Shown: positions 28,100-38,947, counted from the stretch's first letter. The stretch is DNA of 52,489 nucleotides from Dasania sp. GY-MA-18 (GCF_024734385.1 NZ_JANHAP010000018.1:1-52489); one strand, 5' to 3'. The notes: generated by a model from the letters alone, not told the origin. Made by a program: numbers and translations.

Positions 28100-30253
28100 A
28101 TGTGCTTGAATTATACTGTCATATTGTGTGATCTGAAATCTTTTCTTCGTCTCGGGCTGCTTATAGTTATATCATCACCATCATTGCAATGTCATACGCA
28201 TGAGGAACATCATTTTTCTACCCCTATGGGGCCTGAAGGAATTGTTGAAATGCAGTGGCCACAAGTTGAAATTTCTCGCGTTGTTTCTGCCGGCTTTGGT
28301 GACACATTGGGGACTGGTGCCTTTCCGCGCCAGCGGTTTTCCTACACCAGAAGCTGGTAATACATGCATAACAGGTAGCTATTTAGCCTTTGATGTTGCA
28401 GATAATTTCGCCTTTGATATTGATGAAACGGTGCAGCTTTCATTTAGACTTAAAGCAAACGGCAATAAAACTTTTTACTTTGGCTATGATCGTAATGCTC
28501 AAACGGAAAGTTATCAGGAAGTTGCCATTCCCTCTGCAAAAGATCAATGGAATACCATTAATTTGTCTCTAAAACGTGCTCGTTTTTCCAATCGCGCACA
28601 AGCAAATACGGACTTCATGATGATCCCCTATGGTGCTGAGCTGTCAACCTTCACCTTAGATAAAGCCCATAAAATAACGGTCTGTGATCTAAAAATCGAA
28701 CGTACATATGAAACTCCACAATATAAAAAAATTAGCGATTTTGATTTAAAGATAGTTGATTCTAGTGGCCAAATACCCGTACGTATGGGGTTATATGACA
28801 GTACAGGAAGAATGCCATTACCCAGTGATGATGCAGTTAGCTTTCAACATTACCATCGTACGGTTACCCAGCATTATTTAAAAAAATCCTGGGGGGGGGT
28901 TGAGCCTTGGCCAGCTGAAAATCGTCATTTTTTTATAGTGATGGCCGTTATCGAGCCAAATTACCTGAAGGACGATACAGCCTTGTAATCAGCAAGGGCC
29001 CTGAGTATCAATTGTATAAAAAAGACATTGAAGTATCTGCCGACAAACCGCTGACTATGACGGTTAACTTAGCTCGCTTTGCTAACCTGCCAGAACAAGG
29101 TTGGTATTCTGGCGATGATCACATTCATCTTTCTCGTTCAGCACCTGCTGCGAATAAAAACATCATGAAAATGTTAGCCGCTGAAGATGTTCATGTTTCT
29201 AACTTGTTAAAAATGGGTAACTTTAGCGCAACGCATTTTCAACAATATGCTTTTGGCACAAAAGGACAATACATTGATAAAAACCATGCAATAGCATCCG
29301 GCGTTGAAGATCCCCGCACCGCTCACCGAGGTCATACAATCAGCTTAAATGTCACTAACCCTGTACATGATAGAGACAAATATTATCTTTACCACAAGGT
29401 CTTTAAAGAGCACCAACGTCAAGGCGGTTTAACAGGTTATGCCCATGTAGATGCTGGCTGGTTTAATGAAGATAGAGGATTAGCCTTAGATGTACCTTTT
29501 GGTTTGGTTGATTTTGTTGAAATTATGCAAAATGGAGCCATTCATACCGGACAATGGTATGACTTCCTAAATTTAGGCTACAAACTATCACCTATGGCAG
29601 GCTCCGATTTCCCTTATTTTATCGACCAGCCCGGTGCAGTACGTGCCTACGCAAAAGTGGCTGGAGAATTCTCACCTCAAGCTTGGTTTGATGCCGTTAA
29701 AAAAGGTCATGTCTATGTGACAAATGGGCCATTTTTAGAGTTTAATATTAATGGGGAATCTATGGGGGACTCTGTTAAATTAACCGCAGGTGATGAGTTA
29801 CAAGTTGCAGCCAACGTTAGTTTGAATCCTGATTTTGATCAGCTAGATCGTATTGAGTTAATCTCACAAGGTGAAGTGATTACGCAAATAAAGGCCAAAG
29901 AAGGAGAGCAAACACTCAAGTTAGAGACAGCACTTAAACCTAGTTCAGGTCTATGGCTTGCGGTACGTGCTTTTGGTAAAAATCAAGCGCTTGCCCATAG
30001 CGCACCTATTTATGTAAATTTAGGCTCAGACACCCATATCGCAAAAGATAAAGCTCCAGCTATTGCTAACAAACTGGTTGGACAATTACAACTCATGAAA
30101 GAAACACCTACCCCTTATGGTGAGCTTGAATTTTGGGAAATAGCACCTGGTTTTGAACCTTTATGGGAGAAACAAAAAAAAGAACTTTATCTTCGTATTG
30201 ATGGTGCAATAAAACAATATAATGAAATTATTACCATCATAGATGGTAGATAA
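28100..30253 (+). pseudogene. CehA/McbA-family metallohydrolase with two frameshifts
   Basis: Starting from ATG 28100, a signal-peptide-like start (LRLGLLIVISSPSLQC) leads to WPQVEISRVVSAGFGDTLG. The frame must then shift near 28325-28335 to read ASGFPTPEAGNTCITGSYLA. It shifts again in a T7 run at 28928-28934, where one more T would join RHFF to YSDGRYRAKLPEGRYSLVIS. The last part has the family hallmark GWYSGDDHIHLSR (PHP-type metal site), a conserved GYAHVDAGWF, and SPMAGSDFPYF. CehA/McbA proteins are PHP-superfamily hydrolases, first known from carbaryl degradation; most natural substrates are unknown. With both shifts corrected the product is about 718 residues and probably secreted. Confidence 0.8.
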
Positions 30254-30374
30254 TAGCTTAAAAAGTTTTCTGGGAGATAAATCTCACCGCCCTAACAGGC
30301 TGTTGATCTTATCGCCCATGAATATGGACTGGTTACAATAGGCACAACAATAATTTAAAGCGAGATAGTTGGTA

Positions 30375-30555
30375 GTGCGCGTAGAAGATATTTCTCAGGA
30401 ATCCTTATTTACTATTACTCATTTGAAAACCTCTGTAGCCAATGATCGGCCCTTGCGTCCGATTAGAGCGCTGATTAGTCAAGCAATGAAACGCCTTAAC
30501 TGGCTGTTTGATAGCATCTGTGCTGAAGGTGGTAGGCGTGGTTTAAATCATTAAT
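30375..30555 (+). mobile_element. IS5-type transposase N-terminal fragment
   Basis: SLFTITHLKTSVANDRPLRP followed by IRALISQAMKRLNWLFDSIC and AEGGRRGL matches the 'LF...DHPLRPIR..VNEAL..L...FD..YAEGGRPSI' start of IS5-type transposases. It stops at a TAA after 60 codons. Confidence 0.7.
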
Positions 30556-30557
30556 AG

Positions 30558-31030
30558 ATAAGGATATTTTCTTTGTGACGCACCTAAAGTCTAATGCTAA
30601 AACGCAAGAAGTAAGTCGACATACCATCCCTTTAGGCAAGGGTTTAAACCATTGAGTTCACCGACACACAAACGGCTAAGAAGTGCTAGGCTCAACTGCG
30701 CCGGTTTGGTTACAAAGATGCCACAACAGGTAAACACTGAGTGTTTTTAAGCAATAATTTTAATTCGTCCGCAAAGACGATGACCGATATTTACACGATC
30801 GCACTGGCAAGTGAGCTGTTCTTTAAATGGATTAAACAAAACCTTAAGATCAAGTCCTTTGTTAGCACCAGTAAAAATGCGGTGATGACACTAATATGGA
30901 TAGCTCTGCGCGCTTATTTGCTGTTAGCTTTTATCAAACTTCAGTTGAAGCTAGGAAAAACAATGCAGCGAATTTGCGCTGAACTTATTTGAAAAACGTG
31001 ATTTGATGGCCTTGATATGACAGTTAACGG
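30558..31030 (+). mobile_element. IS4-family transposase C-terminal remnant
   Basis: Pieces DIFFVTHLKSNAKTQEVSRH, then FLSNNFNSSAKTMTDIYTIA, ELFFKWIKQNLKIKSFVSTS and KNAVMTLIWIALRAYLLLAF are diagnostic of the C-terminal half (Y-R-E/K region) of IS4 transposases. Several stops and frame changes occur. The normal 'YKARWQVELFFKW' is altered to YTIALASELFFKW. Confidence 0.8.
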
Positions 31031-31323
31031 GACAGCAGTTAGATGTTTAGCAATCCAATAATACCACACTTATACGGCTGGTATATCACCAGGGAGTGGT
31101 TTATACCGCGCTTACCATTAGCAAACCTTTTACTCCAAGAAAGCCAATGAATTGAATATTTTTAAGTGCAGACTAAATTGATCGCCATCGCTAAACAGCG
31201 ATTCACCGGTGACTTGGTACAATATCAACTTGAAGGTACTCATAGTTTTGAATTGACTGCGAAACTATCAGATTTGGAAGAAATGGTGCAGTCAATTGAG
31301 CGGTATTTACCCGTTAACAAATA
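31031..31323 (+). other. Eroded stretch with an unrecognised 50-codon tail
   Basis: From about 31165, a frame reads LIAIAKQRFTGDLVQYQLEG, then FELTAKLSDLEEMVQSIERY, and ends at a TAA near 31323. It looks like the end of a real small protein, but I do not recognise it and no start is seen. Confidence 0.3.
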
Positions 31324-31618
31324 ATAGACACTCTCTATAGGTCTGATAACAAAGGGGGTTGCAATATTTGGAGGAAAAAATCTCTAACCCCTCCTTCATC
31401 ATGAATTCTGCATATTTGTTTCACCGATCTTTAGGCCTCAATCAACATCTTGAAATCGCTTGATCTCATAGGTCTATTCGCTATTTTCTTCAACTACTCT
31501 AAGTGTAGGCCACACCTAAATGGAACATAGCCATTTTAATTAACCACGTCAGGTAAAAAATGCCCAAACACGAGGTTCAGGCATTATTGTTGACAGTATT
31601 TACCCGTACAAAATAAAA

Positions 31619-32907
31619 CTAAGGCAAATCAACAGGTTCTTGCTGAGTAATACAGTGCAAACCACCGCCCTGTAAATTCTGATCAATTGAGTTTATCCCA
31701 ACAATTGTACGGTTAGGAAATACATTCTGCAGAATTTGTTGTGCGTGTTCATCACGCTGACTAATTTCAGGGTCCATTCCCGGCTCCCAATACTGCTGAG
31801 CCACAACGACATCATTAGCTATTACAAAGTTTTGATAGCTGGTAGCTGCAAGGAACCATACCGGTTCATTGGTCAGAGGGAAGCTGGAACCATCTTGGAA
31901 AGTCATCCCGGCAACCCATTGATACTGCTAGTCCGCAGGGGTGAACTGACGGTAAACAGGCACGGGGGCAGTTACGCGAATAACATTGAGCGGATTGCCA
32001 AGCTCTTCGGTAGATTGGCTGAGAATGTCAAAACTACGCTCCAGCCGCACGCGGTTTTCTGCTTGCACAGGATGCCCGGCCGCTTCCTCTTCGCTAACCT
32101 CGGCTAGCAAAAGAGTATTGGAATTCACAAAGCGCACAAACTCATAGGCATGGCCGTTTACACCCAGAGTGTAGGCATTTTTTGTGACACCATCAGGCCC
32201 TACACTTACCCCAGTGTCTGGGTGGTTATCTTCAACGGGTCCAGTTTCTAACCAGATAAAGTTGGTAGCGCCTATTGTGCGGGCATATTCCGCTTCAATT
32301 TGCGTTCGGGTCCAGCCGATATTGCGATCGAATTCAATCGACTCAACCAGAATTACAGTGCCTTTGCCGTTGGTCTCACGAGCGCCACCTTCTGAAATCA
32401 TAGTAGAGGGAACTGTTTCAAGCTCTTGGCTGGCAGCAACGCGGCGATCGAGAGCTTCCATTTCAGTAACGGTTGCCGGGGGGCCATAATCCCCTAGGTT
32501 CCAGTTGTTAAAATCGTAATCTATAATTTTCTTATTGCCGGCATCGTCATAAACAAAAATCGGCCCCATATCTCTTACCCACTGGCTCATGGATACTTGT
32601 ATGCCATTACCTTGCACCTCATGAAAGGAGATATTATCTAAAGGGATTCCGCGATTGGTTAGCTCTTGCGTAGCCAGGTTCTGTGCCGTTTGACTGTGTA
32701 CTATCAGCTTCACATGCGTGTATGGAATCAAGGCCTCGATCAACGAAAAGTGAGTCTCGTTATAATAGCCGGGCATTTGTATCCACTGTAGCCAAATGGC
32801 CTCCTGCGGTTCCCATTCAGCCGGCATGCGATAATTACCCTCTGCCATAGCAGGGCTGACAGTGAAAGCGCGAGGATAATCCCAGCGCCACGTAACATTT
32901 TTTTCAT
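31619..32907 (-). pseudogene. Agmatine deiminase / peptidylarginine deiminase family protein, broken
   Basis: The likely original start is ATG 32907, with GGAG upstream, giving a signal peptide (MKKMLRGAGIILALSLS). A one-base frameshift near 32850 then leads into PAMAEGNYRMPAEWEPQEAI. The frame stays open through WVRDMGPIFVYDDAGNKKII and HAYEFVRFVNSNTLLLAEV to a TAG at 31928-31930. It continues in frame as WVAGMTFQDGSSFP and ends with the catalytic cysteine motif GGGLHCITQQEP before TAA 31619-31621. The family hydrolyses guanidino groups to ureido plus ammonia. A signal peptide means a periplasmic variant rather than cytosolic AguA. The amber removes the catalytic cysteine, so the present gene should be inactive unless read through. 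Confidence 0.85.
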
Positions 32908-33182
32908 GGTTTTTCTCCAGATTTATTCGTTAAGATAAGTACATACCACTTGCAACTCCCGAATAAACGCACCCTGTTGCTTGCACTCTCCCAAATTTAC
33001 CCAGCAATTAAACGGCAATAGCCCGATATTTTAGCGCTCTAATAAAACAGAAATTAACTGGTAGTAATGAGTTATTACGTGGTTAATTTCAGATAAATTA
33101 GTTTCATTCGGGTACAATTTTTTTATTATGTTCATTAATCACATGTATAACGCCAATAATGATTATTTTTTATGCTTATTCA

Positions 33183-33270
33183 TTTAGCTCAGACTAACAA
33201 TGGGTAAAATGTTATGGTGTTATCGTCTTGCAGCTCTGACACAGTTACTGCAAGACTTATTAGTGAGAAA
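33183..33270 (+). promoter_or_regulatory. Leader shared with 22913-23000
   Basis: This is the second copy of the 88-bp leader (see 22913). It ends 55 bp before the truncated frame at 33326. It diverges from the broken deiminase gene, whose start is about 275 bp away. Confidence 0.5.
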
Positions 33271-33325
33271 ATAGCGTCTATAATGAGCGACCCTATCAAG
33301 GTAAAATGTGCTGCGGAGAACACCA

Positions 33326-33442
33326 ATGGAAACTTTACTTGATGGTAAATTTATTTGGGCCGAGAAGAATTTAGCCCAAAACTATGCTGACAAACATTGG
33401 ATAAAAACGGGTAGCTGTCAGATCAAACCTGCGAGCTGTTGA
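33326..33442 (+). pseudogene. Truncated gene start behind the duplicated leader
   Basis: The 38-codon frame METLLDGKFIWAEKNLAQNY then ADKHWIKTG ends at TGA 33440-33442. GGAG lies 8 bases before the ATG, so it was a real gene start. The remainder has been lost and I cannot assign the family. Confidence 0.45.
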
Positions 33443-33839
33443 AAACAGTCTTTTTAATTTCATTGCCTCGCCTTTAGTGTGCAGCCACACTGCATGTCTT
33501 ATTTTTTAGTTAACGCTACTAGCAGAGTAATAATATTCCAACAAAGCTAAGACTTTGTCTATAAATGCCTTTTTCTGTACTCTGGAAAAAGTAACGATCA
33601 AAGGATAGCTGATACCCGGTTTAAGTTTTGGGCCCACGCTGTTAGATAAAACTGTATTTATGCGTTATTTAAACCACGATATTTGGTTCGGCGAAAACAA
33701 TGATTATTCTTTGCCTCTCCAAAAAAAACCTCTACTTTCTATGCTCGTTCGCAGTGCTTTTATTTGAATGTTCTGATTGCTTGCCTTTTTCGCACTCGCT
33801 CAATGTCACTCTAATAGAGATGATTTTAAATGAAACAAG
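33443..33839. other. Gene-free stretch before the IS1182 remnant
   Basis: No recognisable coding sequence on either strand. Confidence 0.4.
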
Positions 33840-34468
33840 TACGATTAGGTCGCCTGGGGGCAAACAAGATTCACGCATGGGGCAATTCTTCCCAGGTTTC
33901 TCGAAAGGACACATCCAGTGGCCCTGCGGACATTTATAACGATTACTGCGTGCATCTCCACGACTAATCCTTCCGGCTCCAAGGTTGTGTAGTGAGATAT
34001 AAGTACGACCCCCTTGTTTCTTAAGCAGCCCATAATTCACATTCTTTCATCAGCAATCACTTCTTTCGTGGGCAAGTGAAATTGTTCTACTTGCTACATA
34101 ATGCGATCAAACATGATCGTGCCTTCCTGCTTTGACCCGGTGGTGGCGTGGCGATCGGTTATGATTCTACTATCTTCATGGTTAAGTCGACAGAGCCATC
34201 GATAGGCTAAATTGAGGTAAACCTCTTCGCACAGTTTTCTATCGAATTTAACACCATAAAGATAGTCAATAATTTGCATGTGAAAGAAGAGTACCGGATC
34301 GATAGAAGCACGACTATTACCGGAACAGTAATGTGATGATATCAGACCGTAAACAAACTCTAGGTCTAATACTTTATCGAATTTACGGAATTGATGATTC
34401 TCTGGCGCAAAATCGTTAAGGTTAGCCGTATGAAAAAGTTCTGGGTGAAACTAGGGGCGTCCTTGCAT
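33840..34468 (-). mobile_element. IS1182-family transposase remnant
   Basis: The start is ATG 34468 behind a perfect AGGAGG. It reads FHPELFHTANLNDFAPENHQ, KVLDLEFVYGLISSHYCSGN, SIDPVLFFHMQIIDYLYGVK and RKLCEEVYLNLAYRWLCRLN, the conserved N-terminal half of IS1182 transposases. A deletion and frame changes lead to a degraded cysteine-rich part (YKCPQGHWMCPFEKP) near 33900, and the catalytic C-terminus is missing. A stop interrupts near residue 6. Confidence 0.8.
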
Positions 34469-34631
34469 TATGATATCCTCCTGAGGAGCTTATAAATATT
34501 ATCGTTAGTCAATGGCTTGATCGCAAGTTATGAAGGGGCTTTTTTAACAATCCGCCTAATGAGATGGACACGCTCTTTGAATTAAGTTCGCCATAAAAAG
34601 CGTTAATTCGAATTCTGGAAGGAGTATGCTC

Positions 34632-35165
34632 ATGAGCCACTCTAATACGGTAGGTGTCGATTTAGCAAAACCAAATTTGGTGGTACTCAATTTAAACATT
34701 TTCTTGCGACAATCTCGGCGAGTCAATTTGTCTTCGAGTCCTGCGCAACCTCTCATTATTGGATGAGGCAAACGAAGCGTTTCGGGCATCAGGCTCAGCT
34801 TACTCATCCAGGCTATATCAAAACCTACCCTAAAGCTAACGAGAATGATTTCAATGATGCTGAGGTTATTTATGAAGCCGACAGTCGTCCCACTATGCAC
34901 TACGTATCGACAAAGACGCGTGCAGCTGCGAACCGTGTTGGTTAATCAAATCAGGGGGCAGTTATTAGAATATGGCATCCCTATTTGTTTGGGGGCAGCC
35001 AAGTCAGTTGTCGGCTGATTTAGTATTATCGAAGATACAGAGAACGAACTGACTGTTGAACTATTACACGAGTGCTGGGTGGAGCTAGCTGCATTAAATG
35101 AGCACATCAAGCAGTCGGATAAGAAAATTAACTAGTTAGCCAATAATCACCCTGTTTGTCGGTAG
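34632..35165 (+). mobile_element. IS110-family transposase remnant
   Basis: MSHSNTVGVDLAK matches the first catalytic Asp region of IS110 DEDD transposases. Further pieces in shifting frames are QFVFESCA, RQTKRFGHQAQLTHPGYIKT, RPTMHYVSTKTRAA and VLVNQIRGQLLEYGIPI, all in the expected order. At least four stops or frameshifts are present and the C-terminal serine-containing domain is lost. Confidence 0.8.
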
Positions 35166-35241
35166 CTAATTGCAACTCCCCCCGGCTCCACCAGATAAAG
35201 CTAAGTTATTGAAATTGAATAACTAGTTGATATTAAAGGCT

Positions 35242-35289
35242 TTCCATCTCCTAACTGGTACACACACGTGGTACACTTAGGAGATGGAA
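35242..35289. repeat. Perfect 13-bp inverted repeat covering the recombinase start
   Basis: TTCCATCTCCTAA (35242-35254) and TTAGGAGATGGAA (35277-35289) flank 22 bases that contain the near-direct repeat TGGTACAC. The right arm includes the ATG (35284) of the tyrosine recombinase. It could be a recombinase binding or attachment site, or an mRNA hairpin hiding the start codon. Confidence 0.6.
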
Positions 35290-37007
35290 GACTTGTCCAG
35301 ATACACCAATCTTCAACGACGGAACGGAAGACTCTACTTCAGAATCAGAGTCCCTAAAGATCTTGTTGAAGCACTAGCCAAGAAAGAAATTAAAAAGAGT
35401 CTAGGTACTAGTGACCTTAGAGAAGCAAAACTACGCCTGCCCATTGAGCAACTAAAAGCGGAAGAACTGTTTGCCAAAACCCTCCGAGTCAAGCTCAAAA
35501 AGCAAACCAAGCCCACCCCCCTCTCTCGAACTGAAATAGAACGCTGCATATTACTTTGGCACCGGAATGAAGTAACAAGACACGCCAACGAAGATGACTC
35601 CTCACGGATTGGCGTACACCAAGACGAGCGAAGCAAAATCTTCGACGTTTTGCGGGAGGACTTATCATCTCTCGATGGAGAAAATGAAGCGCAATACGCC
35701 AGCTCCGTACAGTCCACCGCCAAACAAGTATTTGAACAAACCGGTATTGCGTTGAACACGGATACCGATGAAAGTCGTTATGCTTATTCTTTAGTTCATC
35801 AAGCCCTAATTGAGCAAACCTACCTTAGTCTAGAAAGGTTTGGCGACAGCTACGATAGAGTGCCATTTTCACTATTCTCATCAACACCCGTCAGAGAACA
35901 AGCACCTTCTGAATCAAAGGCTGAGAGCCTTAACCTAATCACCTTAATTGATAAATTCATAGCAGCCAAACAGAGAGATGGCATTACGGATAAATCACTT
36001 GCCGGTTACAGGCTAACCTTTGACTTTTCAAAGGAACTTTTTAGTCCCTACAAAGATATTAACTCCATAAAACCTGAAGACTGCCGAACATTTAGAGACA
36101 CCCTTTCTTCCCTGCCTTCCAACGCAAAAAAGCGCTATCCCAACACACACTCATGGAAGCTATTAAAGCGCACTCAGGGGCCTCTACAGGCCTCCTGAGC
36201 CCTACATCTGTCAACACTCACTTAAAAACTTATCAGCTATTTTTAACTTTGCGGTTAGGGAAGGCTACATGGAAAAAACCCTTCCTCCCATACCCCTCGC
36301 GTCAAACAAAGACGCAAAAAGAGCGATGGCCGCCACCCCTTTTCTGACAAGAACCTTGAACAATTATTTAATGCTCCAATCTACACCGGCTGTGTAGACG
36401 ACAAGAACCGATATATGAAACCGGTTGCAAAAAACCTCGCAGGGGCAGATTCTGGATTCCTCTAATCGCACTCTGCGACCGGTATGAGGCTAAATGAAAT
36501 ATGCCAGCTACTCATAACTGACATTGAAAATATTGATGGCATAGATGTTATTCACGTACAAATTGACGATGACGAACTCAAATCATTAAAAACTGATTTT
36601 AGTGAGCGCCTCATCCCTATTCATAATTAATTACCATTGGGTTCCTTGAGTACGTAAAAGAGATAAAAAAGAAAGGACACCCAATACTCTTTCCAGAGTT
36701 AACCCAAAGCTCAGCAGGCAGCTATTCAGATAATTTATCGAAATGGTTCACACGTTTTTTAAAAACCACAAAAATTAAAGAGCAAGGGGTATGTTTCCAT
36801 AGCTTTAGACATAACTTCCGTGACGCAATGCGAGAGGCTGATATCAACAGAGAGGTGGCAGCAAAACTAGGCGGCTGGAAAATATCGGATGCAGTAATGG
36901 AAGATTACGGAAAAGGATCTAAACTTGGAAAGTTCCACAGTTCAATAAATAAAATCAATTACGATATAACCCTTACCCATCTATACATCAATCATGTAAC
37001 TAAATAA
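35284..37007 (+). pseudogene. Tyrosine recombinase (phage/island integrase), decayed
   Basis: The N-terminal part is open for 304 codons: LYFRIRVPKDLVEALAKKEI is the typical integrase start, and a core-binding domain LIDKFIAAKQRDGITDKSLA lies at about 220-300. Then at least three frameshifts and stops follow. The catalytic residues can still be found in order: Arg in TGMRLNEICQLL, HxxR in FHSFRHNFRDAMREA, LGGWKI, and the nucleophile Tyr in VMEDYGKGSKLG, with a stop at 37005-37007. Full length would be about 570 residues. It is not functional as written. It marks the edge of an integrated element that probably included the genes to the right. Confidence 0.85.
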
Positions 37008-37762
37008 CGTAGAAAACTATACGGGCACTAACGGGATTCTGCGGGGGCGGAATAATAATACATACCCTAGATACTATAGGGAGTATAAACATCCCCCAAA
37101 GCCCATAAACACTAGGCTTACAGACATTCGCCTAGTAACACCCCTAATAGCACCCCCCCTTTCTACTACCCTATAGACTCACCCTCGCACTCTCCTATCA
37201 CGAGAGACAAAAGACATTTTTATTTTTTTAATTTATTACTTAAATATAGGTTGAACAATCATGTCTAACTCAAAAGCAGTAAAAGAAAATATAGAAACTC
37301 TTTCAGCTACCCAAGCTACCTCTAAGAAGCTCACATGACTGAAGCCCTATAAGCAAAATCCACGTGACAATCAACAGGCGATTTCTTAAGCGCTATTAGT
37401 GACAGCATGAAAGAAGAGGAAACGTCTTACTTTTAACTGTAGAAGTTCAAACTCGAACTGACATTTCGAAGCAATAAAGACAAAACAAATCTGGTATCTA
37501 CTTAGCCCGAAAGGCTGATATATTGGTCATAACGGAAGTTACAAAATTGCTTTCAACATAGTCGGTAATGACCCGAAGCCGACCTTAACGGCCTTTCACA
37601 AATGATCTGTTTATATGGTCGCCGATCATTAAACTCAATGCTTGAATTGAAAATCGACGATAACTTCCAATTTTACTTGCCTGATAAACGCTATCCCTTA
37701 GGGGCATATAAAATTCATTAATTGGTTGTTATTCTTCAAGTTAAACAAACAAGGAGTTGGAT
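37008..37762. other. Stretch without recognised genes
   Basis: A short frame begins MSNSKAVKENIETLSATQAT at 37261 but stops after about 25 codons, and later fragments change frame. It may be eroded phage-like or island DNA. A good ribosome site for the following GNAT gene lies at its end. Confidence 0.4.
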
Positions 37763-38227
37763 ATGGATATTATTGCAATTGAAGAAGCAACTGCTCAAGA
37801 ATCAGAACTTATTGCAGGTTTAGTTTATGATTTATTAATCGAGTTATTTGAAGATGAGGCTGACCTATTTCCCTTAGATAAAATGAAAAAAGCTGCCAAT
37901 AAATTAATTCATCAAGACTCTATGGCTTGGTCTTTTATCGCTAAAATTGACGGGGAAATAGCCGGCATTATTAATTTAAATCAATGCTCCGCTATATATG
38001 CAGGAGGCAATTTTGGCGAGATTACAGAAATGTATGTAAAGCCTCAGTTTCGCTCTAAAGCAGTAGGTGAAAAATTAATATTACATGCAAAAGATTTTTC
38101 AAAAGAGATGGGGTGGGATGTAATAGAAGTAGGAGCACCTGATATTCCGAGATACCAAAGAACAGTCGATTTCTATTTATCTAATGGCTTTAGCAATACT
38201 GGCCCTAGGCTTACGGCATATGTTTGA
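37763..38227 (+). CDS. GNAT-family N-acetyltransferase
   Basis: The start is ATG 37763, six bases after AAGGAG; the TTG at 37757 would touch the ribosome site. The 154-residue product has the GNAT plan: helix ESELIAGLVYDLLIELFEDE, strands FIAKIDGEIAGIINL, motif A GEITEMYVKPQFRSKAVGEK (acetyl-CoA loop, with RSKAVG replacing the usual RGxGIG) and a final FYLSNGF. It resembles small cytosolic acetyltransferases of unknown substrate. It lies in the island between the recombinase and the HEPN-like/FRG pair and has a clear terminator. Confidence 0.85.
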   Translation: MDIIAIEEATAQESELIAGLVYDLLIELFEDEADLFPLDKMKKAANKLIHQDSMAWSFIAKIDGEIAGIINLNQCSAIYAGGNFGEITEMYVKPQFRSKAVGEKLILHAKDFSKEMGWDVIEVGAPDIPRYQRTVDFYLSNGFSNTGPRLTAYV

Positions 38228-38243
38228 GCCCAGAAAACTATGT

Positions 38244-38285
38244 AAGAGGGGTGGAGTAAGTATTATTTCGCCCCCTCTTCAGACT
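38244..38285 (+). terminator. Terminator of the GNAT gene
   Basis: AAGAGGGG pairs with CCCCTCTT across a 20-base loop, 17 bp after the stop. The T-run is weak. Confidence 0.45.
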
Positions 38286-38429
38286 TAGGTATCCGATTAA
38301 TTCTAATTCTTTCCACACCAATTGTTGGCGATAAACAATAACTTGTTACATTAACAATTAAATCGTAAATGACCAAAAGTAAAGCTGGCCTCTAAGATAT
38401 GCAGGCACGATCATTAAGCTATCAAGAGA

Positions 38430-38933
38430 AAGTATATACCTCAGAGGGCAATTCAGAAACGGAGAGCGTTTAAAGGTTTACGCTAAAACAAGCCAGCGAG
38501 TCAGAGCCGAAGTTGAACATCGCTTCACTGAAAATCCATCACTTTCAGAAAATCGTCGATACACCGCAGATAGCCTAGATAATCTATTTCAATTATTCAG
38601 TAGCTCATCCCATGCTTCAACACAGCTATCCAATGAATTTTGGACTGTCATTCGACGGCACTCTTCTCTATCAGAAATAGGAGGCGGTAACGCTCTCTAC
38701 TTTGTGAAGGTTCTTATTCTGTCGTAGGAGACATCGACTTAGCAGGAGAACTACTGTCACTCCTTGCAATCCACGGGGGAATAGCCACAGGTAAACTATC
38801 ACAACAACACAGAGATGCACTAAATGATTTAGAAACATCAGGCCTTGTAGAACCCCCCCCCAGACCGATTAACCGCTACACAGTGCACCCGAGATTCCAA
38901 TCTATTCAGGAAACACTAACGCCTAGAGGTTGA
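38430..38933 (+). pseudogene. Decayed gene, possibly a phage/plasmid replication protein
   Basis: One frame reads GQFRNGERLKVYAKTSQRVR and AEVEHRFTENPSLSENRRYT, then TQLSNEFWTVIRRHSSLSEI. After a frameshift near 38710, GSYSVVGDIDLAGELLSLLA and DALNDLETSGLVEPPPRPIN run to TGA 38931-38933. 'LKVYxKTxxRxRxEV' is the pattern around the second half of rolling-circle replication proteins (gene II/X-like), so a replication role is possible but weakly supported. It ends 14 bp before the HEPN-like gene. Confidence 0.4.
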
Positions 38934-38947
38934 AATAAGATATTTAA

